This document shows, piece by piece, positions 1 through 6,531 of a stretch of 64,000 nucleotides of DNA. Position numbers and translations under genes: made by a program. The stretch spans positions 620,001 to 684,000 of the forward strand of contig NZ_RAPN01000001.1 of assembly GCF_003610535.1 (NCBI RefSeq), written 5' to 3'. Below the pieces are notes generated by a model. It was not told the DNA's origin. It did no database searches and saw only the letters and a list, made by a program, of their open reading frames with translations. The DNA is from Mangrovibacterium diazotrophicum (GTDB lineage: Bacteria; Bacteroidota; Bacteroidia; Bacteroidales; Prolixibacteraceae). How positions within the stretch are numbered: the first letter of the stretch is position 1; each line of letters starts with the position of its first letter.

Positions 1-2
1 AT

Positions 3-242
3 GGCATGAGCTCGGCAACTGCCATGCAGAAACATGTTGGCGGTGTGGCCGATTATCGTGCCAGTGAAGGAAAGACCGTTGAAGTGCCCTACCGCGGACC
101 TGTCAGCGAAACAGTTTTGGATATTTTAGGTGGAATCCGGAGTACCTGTACCTATGTGGGTGCAGCGACTCTAAAAGAACTGACCAAGCGGACGACTTTT
201 ATTCGGGTTGCAGAACAGGAAAACCGCGTGTACAAAGAATAG
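3..242 (+). CDS. guaC: GMP reductase, C-terminal fragment (5' end outside window)
   Basis: GMP reductase converts GMP to IMP with NADPH in cytosolic purine salvage. Only about the last 79 residues are present, and the frame is open to the left edge. The stretch [17 protein letters not shown], then [15 protein letters not shown], then [16 protein letters not shown] follows the C-terminus of the E. coli GuaC type closely. IMP dehydrogenase ends differently, so GuaC is preferred. The ATG at position 6 is internal to the protein (it lies within a GMSS motif) and is not the start. The gene converges on the DUF3500 gene, with a shared hairpin between them. Confidence 0.88.
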   Translation, partial: GMSSATAMQKHVGGVADYRASEGKTVEVPYRGPVSETVLDILGGIRSTCTYVGAATLKELTKRTTFIRVAEQENRVYKE

Positions 243-264
243 CTAACAACAATCTTCAAAATAA

Positions 265-298
265 ATCAGGCAGCAAAACGTAAAATTTGCTGCCTGAT
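265..298. terminator. Bidirectional intrinsic terminator
   Basis: A perfect 13-bp inverted repeat (arms 265-277 and 286-298) with an 8-nt loop lies between the convergent guaC and DUF3500 stop codons. On the plus strand it is followed by ATTTTTAG, and on the minus strand by a T-rich stretch, so it can serve both genes. Confidence 0.8.
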
Positions 299-302
299 AT
301 TT

Positions 303-1370
303 TTAGTGTTTATGCTCTAAATAATGCTCTTTCAGGATGTCTTCCCCAAAGTCGTTTCCTTTCTCCCGCCATATGGAATGAATATGATTCCCATTTCTCT
401 GAAACCCCATGTTGTCGTATTCAATTAGAAAATCGGGCGTATTGATGACATAGTAATGTGGTTTCCGGGACACGTAACTGCCAATCCACGCGAAATAGAC
501 GCTATCCAAACTTGTAGCATAAAACTTATCCAGATATTCGTGAGCTTTCTCGTGCTCCAGGTTATCGATATATTCCTCAATGATGTATTTCAGAAACTCC
601 TGCTGCCTCGGATTCAAATCACTCGCTTTAATCCCCTCGTAAGTTGTTATCCTTTGCTCACTCTTCGGATTAGTAATGATATCGCCGGGAACATCTTTGC
701 TTAACGTTGCAATAGCTTGTTGCTGCTCTGAAAGCGAATTAATCAATCGAAAACCATAATCTTCCTCTTTACTTAACACCCTAATTCCAGCGTATTTCGT
801 TGTGTGAACTTCAGAAGGATCAGTTCCAAGGAAGAAAGGCGTGACTGAGAAATGCCCGTCAATGGCCGAACAATTCAGTGAAATATGATGTCCCTCCAGT
901 TTAAATCCCCATGGCTCCGAATGCTCCGGTTTCCCCCAAACCGACACATAATAATTGGTATAGTCCCACTTCAGGTCTCTGATCTCGTTGATTACATCCT
1001 CATCAATTTCTTTGTTTCGGTAAGCTGATTCATAAATTACATTCAAAATATCATCCAACTGCATAATACCCGTGATCTTTAAATACCCTTGGGAACTTAG
1101 TAAAGTGGTCAGGATGCGATGAAATTGCAGCTTGCTTACCTCGGACAATTCTCCATACCGGATTCCAGGGCGTGAAGCAATACCAACCGGAAGGTTCGTC
1201 CATTTAGTTCGACTGGTATCGATGAAACTATAACTAATCTCCTGACGTTGTTCGTTGCTCAGGGTATTCAGAAATGTAGTCAACCGATCTCCAATATCCT
1301 TAACGGATTGTCCGTTTGATCCAACGGTAACAGATAAAATAGCTAATAGTCCAATGACCACTTTTTTCAT
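303..1370 (-). CDS. DUF3500 family secreted protein
   Basis: A 355-residue protein with a signal peptide (MKKVVIGLLAILSVTVGSNGQ). It shows the DUF3500 pattern: an early R-P-G-I-R-Y-G segment, a central WGFKLEGHHISLN, and a C-terminal NHIHSIWREKGNDFGEDIL followed by HY. The many conserved His, Asp and Asn residues (GHH, NHIH, NDFG) look like a metal or active site, but no reaction is established for the family. It is probably periplasmic or surface-exposed. A terminator separates it from the next gene upstream (1467-2255), so it may have its own promoter. The family call is good; the function is unknown. Confidence 0.8.
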   Translation of the reverse strand: MKKVVIGLLAILSVTVGSNGQSVKDIGDRLTTFLNTLSNEQRQEISYSFIDTSRTKWTNLPVGIASRPGIRYGELSEVSKLQFHRILTTLLSSQGYLKITGIMQLDDILNVIYESAYRNKEIDEDVINEIRDLKWDYTNYYVSVWGKPEHSEPWGFKLEGHHISLNCSAIDGHFSVTPFFLGTDPSEVHTTKYAGIRVLSKEEDYGFRLINSLSEQQQAIATLSKDVPGDIITNPKSEQRITTYEGIKASDLNPRQQEFLKYIIEEYIDNLEHEKAHEYLDKFYATSLDSVYFAWIGSYVSRKPHYYVINTPDFLIEYDNMGFQRNGNHIHSIWREKGNDFGEDILKEHYLEHKH

Positions 1371-1390
1371 GGGATTTGTTTTAAGATGAA

Positions 1391-1442
1391 AAGAAAAACG
1401 ATAGGGAATGTATGAATGCTGTATTTATCACTCCCCATCGTT
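1391..1442 (-). terminator. Intrinsic terminator downstream of 1467-2255
   Basis: Read on the minus strand, positions 1442-1429 pair with 1410-1397 over 14 bp with two G-U pairs, and TTTTTCTTTTC follows. The plus-strand version has two mismatches but is followed by a long T run, so it may also stop antisense transcripts. Confidence 0.8.
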
Positions 1443-1466
1443 TTTTTTTTGCAGCACAGCTGCTAT

Positions 1467-2255
1467 TTACCGCACCATCATTTCAAGCCGTCCAATTTTC
1501 AACTCTTTCCATTCTCTTGTTTTCAATCCTTCATGTACAGCTATTTGCGTCATCATATCCATCTCACCTCCCGAACCGTTCATGAAATCTGCCAACTGAT
1601 TCATATCAGTGTAAAAGCTGTAAGCAATATGAGTGAAATAGGCTTCATTGCCAACCGGAAGAATTTCTCTAATCAATCCCCAGTGCCCTTTCCCACCATC
1701 GTTTACAATCTGTTGGTGCCACGGTTTAAAGATTTCGGACTCGGCTTTTTCATAGTTATCCTTGGTCTGCTTCATCAGATCCAGGGTAACAACCATGCCA
1801 ACCTTCATTTTGAAATCATCATCTGTCTGGTCAACACCAACGAGCAGATTCTGGTACACCAGCTCCCGGGATTGAACCGTTTTATCCATCATTTCAGCCA
1901 GTTCTTCGTCGGTTTTGTCCGGATAGGCTTTCTTGGCGTAAGCCATCACATCCCACGAATTAACGGCATTGAGCATGTCCTTGAGGCTTTTAAAGATGGT
2001 TACGGTCAGATAGTTGGGCCCCTGTTTGGTTCCTGAGGGTAGCAAAGCCCACATGTCCCAGCCCACAATCGACTGATCAGCCACACGTTGCTGGTGAATG
2101 CCGGACCAGAAATCCTCAACGGCATAATAATCTCCCCATTGTCCAGGCTGAACTTTCATAAATTCAAATAACAAATACTCCTTGGCATCATTTTGTTGAG
2201 CACTTGCACTAAATGCCCACAATACCAAAAGTGCGAAGGTCAAGATTTTCTTCAT
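1467..2255 (-). CDS. Secreted hypothetical protein with two ABM-like halves
   Basis: The start is placed at the ATG at 2255, giving 262 residues and a clear signal peptide (MKKILTFALLVLWAFSASAQQ). The longer reading at 2279 puts eight extra residues in front of it. The mature part appears to hold two related segments, one around YLLFEFMKVQPGQWGDYYAVE and one around MVVTLDLMKQTKDNYEKAE. Each is followed by a W/H-rich stretch and a strand. This resembles tandem dimeric alpha-beta barrel (ABM/NIPSNAP-like) modules, but that is an inference from pattern only. No catalytic motif is evident. It sits downstream of two small NTF2-fold genes on the same strand and ends at a strong terminator. Confidence 0.6.
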   Translation of the reverse strand: MKKILTFALLVLWAFSASAQQNDAKEYLLFEFMKVQPGQWGDYYAVEDFWSGIHQQRVADQSIVGWDMWALLPSGTKQGPNYLTVTIFKSLKDMLNAVNSWDVMAYAKKAYPDKTDEELAEMMDKTVQSRELVYQNLLVGVDQTDDDFKMKVGMVVTLDLMKQTKDNYEKAESEIFKPWHQQIVNDGGKGHWGLIREILPVGNEAYFTHIAYSFYTDMNQLADFMNGSGGEMDMMTQIAVHEGLKTREWKELKIGRLEMMVR

Positions 2256-2377
2256 AATTCTAATTTTAGGATTGATCAATTAACCGCCTCGATACAAAAT
2301 CGAAGCCTAAATCATTAGCCGAAAGGCTAACCACATACTTAAGTTTGGGGTGGAAATAGAGAGAAGATCCGGCTGTA

Positions 2378-2767
2378 CTACGGATTTATAATTGTTGCGG
2401 TGTCCACAGCCTGATAGAAATGAACAGATTTGCCGTCCTTCATCGTCCAGGTATGGGTGGCCTGCGCGTGAAATTTCTTGCCGGTGGCTTTGTAGGTTCC
2501 GTTATAGTAACCAACCATGACAATTTTGTCACCGCCATCAACGAACTCTCGAATCTCTAAATTGAAACCATCAATGTATTCGGGAATTTTGGCGAGTATC
2601 TTTTCAAGAACTGCATTTCGGCCAACAATTTTTCCATCACCTTCAACCATTGGCATTCCGGGGCATTCTTCCCAGACAATATCTTCAGCCCAAGTCGACA
2701 ACACGGCCTCAATATTCCCCTCTGCAAAGTTTTGATATCCTTTCTTCAGAATTTCTAAATTTTTCAT
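2378..2767 (-). CDS. NTF2/SnoaL-like fold protein, cytosolic
   Basis: 129 residues with no signal peptide. It opens with the typical SnoaL_2 pattern (MKNLEILKKGYQNFAEGNIEAVLSTWAEDIVWEE). A G-R-N-A-V segment follows, then strands ending in HTWTMKDGKSVHFYQAVDTA. NTF2-like cone folds host isomerases, cyclases, hydrolases or simple ligand binding, and nothing here picks one. It sits between a secreted NTF2-like gene (71 bp upstream) and the ABM-like gene, all on the minus strand. A 6-bp hairpin with a 4-nt loop (2315-2330) lies downstream but is too weak to call a terminator. Confidence 0.75.
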   Translation of the reverse strand: MKNLEILKKGYQNFAEGNIEAVLSTWAEDIVWEECPGMPMVEGDGKIVGRNAVLEKILAKIPEYIDGFNLEIREFVDGGDKIVMVGYYNGTYKATGKKFHAQATHTWTMKDGKSVHFYQAVDTATIINP

Positions 2768-2838
2768 CGCTTCATTCTTTTAATTGAATTTTTCGGGGTG
2801 CTTTGATACAGTTTCAGCAGGCCTTTCAACACCTGCAT

Positions 2839-3312
2839 CTATTCACTTTTAGAAGTTTGTCCGCCATGGTCACCAATCAAAACCCACTTGCCGTCTTTCT
2901 TCATCAGAATATCGGTCCACTTGCCGGAGCGTGCTTTGTTCTTACCTGTTTCGTTGTCTGTTACCACTTGCTCATAGAAATAGTCAACAAAAGCAAAGTC
3001 ACCTTTCACCCAGATCGCCACGGGTGAGAGCGTGTAAAAAACAACTTTACCGCGTTGCATACCATATTCAATCCACTTACCGGTGCTCGCTTTATTTTGA
3101 GGAACTTTCGACTGATATTCCCAGCCCATGTAACTTTCGTCGAAATAAGCCAAAAAGGCCTGTGCATCTCCGCTTGACGATGCTTTCCAGTATTTTTCCA
3201 CGCCAGCCCAAACATCTTGTTGCTCGGCAGTCCATTGCTGCGCGAAGCTGGTTACAGTTGCCATTAGCACGATAAATACGACAATCGAAATTGAACGATA
3301 GATTCTTTTCAT
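2839..3312 (-). CDS. Secreted NTF2/DUF4440-like protein
   Basis: 157 residues with a signal peptide (about residues 1-24, ending TSFA) followed by an NTF2-like domain. The domain has a helix with W-A-G-V-E-K-Y-W-K-A, a D-E-S-Y-M-G-W segment and a late strand region SGKWTDILMKKDGKWVLIGDHGG typical of DUF4440/SnoaL_3 proteins. It is likely periplasmic; its ligand is unknown. It heads the small minus-strand cluster that also contains 2378-2767 and 1467-2255. Confidence 0.72.
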   Translation of the reverse strand: MKRIYRSISIVVFIVLMATVTSFAQQWTAEQQDVWAGVEKYWKASSSGDAQAFLAYFDESYMGWEYQSKVPQNKASTGKWIEYGMQRGKVVFYTLSPVAIWVKGDFAFVDYFYEQVVTDNETGKNKARSGKWTDILMKKDGKWVLIGDHGGQTSKSE

Positions 3313-3583
3313 AGTTCTTGGTTTTAAATGAATATATAAACCGAATGGCCAATTAAATTCCCAATTATAAAGAAGTTAAAAGCCACACTAATTTCAACTG
3401 TATCAGCTTGATTTCTGGAATTTTTCAGGGAAAGAGTGATTACTCGCTACTACGAACAAAGCAATCGAATTAGTTACATCTTATTTAGATTTATTCAAAA
3501 TAAATTTCAAGGAAGGCTAATTGCTCTGAGCCGGATAACGAAAATTGAATTTGAAGTAATTTGCATTGGCTACAAAACGCACA
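3313..3583. other. Intergenic region, no gene seen
   Basis: 271 bp between the DUF4440-like gene and the end of the YitT gene. It is AT-rich, and a 64-codon plus-strand frame in it shows no protein character. At the left end it must hold the promoter of the secreted NTF2-like gene. A near match to the Bacteroidota -7 box (TTATTTTG on the minus strand) is present but has no convincing -33 partner. Confidence 0.4.
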
Positions 3584-3590
3584 TTACTTC
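3553..3590 (-). terminator. Possible terminator at the end of the signalling operon
   Basis: GAAGTAATTTGC (3553-3564) and GCACATTACTTC (3579-3590) pair over 12 bp with one mismatch and a 14-nt loop. The right arm overlaps the YitT stop codon. The following minus-strand tract is A/T-rich but not a clean T run, so the call is tentative. Confidence 0.4.
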
Positions 3591-4468
3591 CCTTTTAGCT
3601 TCTCAACGTAGCTCCCTTTTACCTCGGTGATGTTTTGAATGAAAAAGAAGGCATTGGGATCGATTTTAGTAACGGCTTGTTTAATCCGATGAATCTCGAG
3701 CCGGGTAATAACGGTGACCACAATATCGCAATCATAATGAATATCAAACGAACCGGGCAGGTAGCCTCGTTCTCCCTTGTACACCGAAATTGGCTTACCA
3801 AAATCATTAACAATGAGTGATTTAATCGCCTGATCTTCCTTCGAAATGATACTCATGGCTGTAAATCCTTCAAAACCATCGACCACGTAATCCGATGTTT
3901 TCATGGCCGTGTAATAAACGAGGATTGAATACATGGCTGGCTCGATGCCGAATTTTATAGCCAATCCCAGGATGACCAGCGAGTTGAACAACATGATGAT
4001 TTCGCTTGTCGTGAAACCAACTTTCCGGGTTGTGTAATGGGCGATGATTTCCAGGCCATCGACTACGCCACCGCCACGAATCACCAAGCCAATACCGAGC
4101 CCCATGAGGAAACCACCGAATACAGCGATCAACACTTTGTCTTTCGTGAATGCGGGGATATTAATGACCAGCAATAAAAGAGCCATTACCAAAATGGCTA
4201 ATAGCGACTGCATGGCAAAAGTTTTACCAATTTTCTTGTAGCCAATAATCAGAAACGGAATGTTAATGGTGATGAGCAAGATTGAAATATGAATTTCAAA
4301 AACCTTGTTAAAAAGGATGGACACAGCTGTAACACCGCCGTCCAGAAAGTTGTTCGGAATCATAAAACCCTTCAACGCAATCACGGCTATCAAGTCGCCA
4401 AGCAAAGTAAAAACGATTGATGGAAGTGAGAAAATGGAACTCCAGTCTATTCCTTTTGATTTTGGCAT
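3584..4468 (-). CDS. YitT family membrane protein (DUF161 + DUF2179)
   Basis: 294 residues. The first part has five to six hydrophobic helices with the YitT signature segments (NNFLDGGVTAVSILFN near the N-terminus, GLGIGLVIRGGGVVDGLEII in the middle). The C-terminus is a soluble DUF2179-type domain (YKGERGYLPGSFDIHYDCDIVVTVITRLEI). It is an inner-membrane protein of unknown transport or signalling role. It is the last gene of the long minus-strand signalling run, 24 bp after the HD-domain gene. Whether it belongs functionally to the run is unclear. Confidence 0.85.
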   Translation of the reverse strand: MPKSKGIDWSSIFSLPSIVFTLLGDLIAVIALKGFMIPNNFLDGGVTAVSILFNKVFEIHISILLITINIPFLIIGYKKIGKTFAMQSLLAILVMALLLLVINIPAFTKDKVLIAVFGGFLMGLGIGLVIRGGGVVDGLEIIAHYTTRKVGFTTSEIIMLFNSLVILGLAIKFGIEPAMYSILVYYTAMKTSDYVVDGFEGFTAMSIISKEDQAIKSLIVNDFGKPISVYKGERGYLPGSFDIHYDCDIVVTVITRLEIHRIKQAVTKIDPNAFFFIQNITEVKGSYVEKLKGK

Positions 4469-4492
4469 ATCTAATTTCTTTTCGTTTCACAA

Positions 4493-5080
4493 TTAGTCGT
4501 TCCACGACCATTTATCCAATATTTGCTGCAAGTGCAACTGTTTAACGGGCTCCCTGTGTTCCCGTGCAAATGCTGTGTGGTACCGATGGGATTTCAGAAA
4601 TTGCACCTGAAGACGGTCCCACTCTTCCCGATCCGACAGTTTGCCATTGGCCACAAGTTCATGAAAAAGTGTTTCTCCGGTTTCATAAAACGCGGTTGTT
4701 CCCAGGTAATCCAAATCAGAGTCACCGATGATCTTTTCCAAAACGGTAGTCGGCTGCTGGGGAATCTTCGTCGCTCGGATTATTCCGGCAATCACAGCGA
4801 TCTCGTCATCTGAATAACCCAAACCGGGCAACGTTTCCTGAGCAATATCCACACTGTGTTCCTCGTGATTGTTGTAGCTACGAGTAAACCCTAAATCGTG
4901 AAAAAGTGCAGCTGTCCGCAGCAAATTAGCATCGGGCTCTCCGACACCCATTCGATCAATGTACTGCCCGCAAACTTCCAAAACGTTCAGGGTATGGTGC
5001 ATGCCATGATAGCTTAAATTCTCCGGAATACATTGCTGGAAATTCTCCAGAATATAGTTCTTCAATTGATTGATATCCAT
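4493..5080 (-). CDS. HD-domain metal-dependent phosphohydrolase
   Basis: 195 residues. The HD superfamily pattern is visible: YHGMHHT (first metal ligand), then ALFHDLGF (the HD pair), then a histidine in NNHEEHS, and a late GDSDLDYLG aspartate. Members hydrolyse phosphate mono- or diesters of nucleotides. It lies 30 bp after the response regulator-cyclase gene on the same strand. One possibility, which is only inference, is that it acts on the cyclic nucleotide or on a related nucleotide. It has no signal peptide and should be cytosolic. Confidence 0.8.
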   Translation of the reverse strand: MDINQLKNYILENFQQCIPENLSYHGMHHTLNVLEVCGQYIDRMGVGEPDANLLRTAALFHDLGFTRSYNNHEEHSVDIAQETLPGLGYSDDEIAVIAGIIRATKIPQQPTTVLEKIIGDSDLDYLGTTAFYETGETLFHELVANGKLSDREEWDRLQVQFLKSHRYHTAFAREHREPVKQLHLQQILDKWSWND

Positions 5081-5110
5081 ATCTCAATATTCAGGCTGAA
5101 ACAGTCAACC

Positions 5111-6151
5111 TCATTCTATAACTTCATAAATATTTACCGGCGCCAGCTTGTTTTTCAAATTCATTTCACCCACCTCGGTGCATTTAAAGAATTCCTTTAC
5201 CTTTTCCCACGACTGTTCTGTGATGAGTATTTGCCCCGGTCCGGCCAGTGCTTGCAGGCGCTGTGCGATATTCACCGCATCGCCAATCACGGTATAGTCG
5301 AGACGCCGTAAGCTGGATGAACCAATATTTCCCGACACCATTTCCCCGAAATTAATTCCGATCGACACGTTTGGTTTGAAGTTCATTTGCCCGTTCAGAG
5401 CCGGCAAAGCCGCTATTTTGTTACGGACAGCCAAACAGGCGTCAATGGCACGATCAAGTTGATATTCTCCCCTAAAAACCGCCATAACCGCATCGCCAAT
5501 AAACTTATCGACAAAGCCCCCATGTGCGATTATCTCTTTGACCATCAAATCGAAAAATTTATTCAGCAGCTCCACAACCGTGTCGGGCGCTTCGGTTTCG
5601 CTGACTGCAGTAAACGAACAAATATCAATGAAAGCCACCGCAGCCTCAACCGTTTCGTTTGCCATTAAGGTCGATTCAAACTCGCGGGATCCCATAAAAT
5701 TGAGAACTGTCTCGTCCACATACATCTTCAGAATATTGTTTTCCTTGATGGCCCGTAGCGTTTCGCGCATTTGCTTAACAAACAAAATGGTCTTCTCCAG
5801 AGTCAGTTCGAGGTCGTTAAAATCAACCGGTTTGGTAATAAAGTCAAATGCGCCGCGATTCATCGCCGTTCGGATATTTTCCATGTCTCCGTATGCCGAA
5901 ATAATGACTGACTTCAATATTGAATGCTGCTCACTGATTTTTGTCAACAGCGTCAGTCCATCCATCTCGGGCATGTTAATATCGCTTAGCACAATATCCA
6001 CGTCCGAATGTTTCTGTAGCTGTTCGAGCGCATGCACCCCATTATTGGCGAATATAAACTCATACTCCTGCTCCCTTATTTTCTTCCGGAACTTTTGCTT
6101 TACCAAAGCTTCCAGATCCGCTTCGTCGTCAACTACCAATATTTTTGTCAT
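5111..6151 (-). CDS. Response regulator with class III nucleotide cyclase output
   Basis: 346 residues. A receiver domain occupies residues 1-125 (acidic pair D8/D9, phospho-acceptor D57 in VLSDINMPEMDG, T/S site in ISAYG, K107). A short helix follows, then a class III cyclase domain at about 165-345. Metal aspartates are D176 (AFIDICSF) and D220 (FIGDAVMAVF). The purine-specificity pair aligns to K217 and T287 (DYTVIGDAVN). N294 and R298 fit the transition-state residues. Lys/Thr is the class IIIb adenylate cyclase combination, so cAMP is the predicted product. The start overlaps the preceding regulator stop by 4 bp, so the two should be co-translated. It is likely phosphorylated by one or more of the upstream kinases. 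Confidence 0.9.
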   Translation of the reverse strand: MTKILVVDDEADLEALVKQKFRKKIREQEYEFIFANNGVHALEQLQKHSDVDIVLSDINMPEMDGLTLLTKISEQHSILKSVIISAYGDMENIRTAMNRGAFDFITKPVDFNDLELTLEKTILFVKQMRETLRAIKENNILKMYVDETVLNFMGSREFESTLMANETVEAAVAFIDICSFTAVSETEAPDTVVELLNKFFDLMVKEIIAHGGFVDKFIGDAVMAVFRGEYQLDRAIDACLAVRNKIAALPALNGQMNFKPNVSIGINFGEMVSGNIGSSSLRRLDYTVIGDAVNIAQRLQALAGPGQILITEQSWEKVKEFFKCTEVGEMNLKNKLAPVNIYEVIE

Positions 6152-6531
6152 GTCTCCAAACTTTTTATTTTGTTCTTCAATTCATTAAAATCCACCGGTT
6201 TGGTCAGAAAATCATCTGCACCAAGCTGCATCGCTTTGTTGTAATTATCTGAATCTCCGTAGGCAGTAATCATCATGACAACAGGTGGCGGTGTATGGTG
6301 ATGTTTTTTTATACGTTCCAACAATTGCAGTCCGCTCATGCCGGGCATATTGATGTCAGAAAGGATTAAAATGGCTTCATGTTGGTACAACTCCATACAC
6401 TTTAACGCTTCCTCGCCCGAATAGGCAAACACAAACTCAATCTCCCCGCTTTTGATTTCCCGTCTGAACCGTTGTTGAAACAAAGGTTGAACGTCCAATT
6501 CATCGTCAACTACCAGTATCTTTGTCATCAT
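6148..6531 (-). CDS. Single-domain response regulator (receiver only)
   Basis: 127 residues, receiver domain only. Phospho-acceptor D59 (ILSDINMPGMSG), acidic residues D9/D10, T89 (ITAYGD) and K111 (LTKPVDF) are intact. There is no output domain, so it probably works as a phosphate shuttle or allosteric partner, like CheY/Spo0F proteins. It is closely similar to the receiver of the next gene, including the shared SDINMP and TKPVDFN segments. It overlaps both neighbours by 4 bp (histidine kinase upstream, regulator-cyclase downstream), which places it in one translationally coupled phosphotransfer module. Confidence 0.9.
   Translation of the reverse strand: MMTKILVVDDELDVQPLFQQRFRREIKSGEIEFVFAYSGEEALKCMELYQHEAILILSDINMPGMSGLQLLERIKKHHHTPPPVVMMITAYGDSDNYNKAMQLGADDFLTKPVDFNELKNKIKSLET

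Noticed and set aside
1416-2036. 206-codon plus-strand frame
   Set aside because: Antisense to the secreted ABM-like gene, whose signal peptide and two-half layout are convincing; the frame shows no domain.
2315-2330. TTAGCC-GAAA-GGCTAA as a terminator after the NTF2 gene
   Set aside because: Only 6 bp of stem and no adjoining T run.
3436-3630. 64-codon plus-strand frame in the 3313-3583 gap
   Set aside because: No ribosome-binding context or family pattern, and it runs into the antisense of YitT.
5538-6188. 216-codon plus-strand frame rich in Ser/Phe
   Set aside because: Mirror of the response regulator-cyclase coding strand; low-complexity composition.
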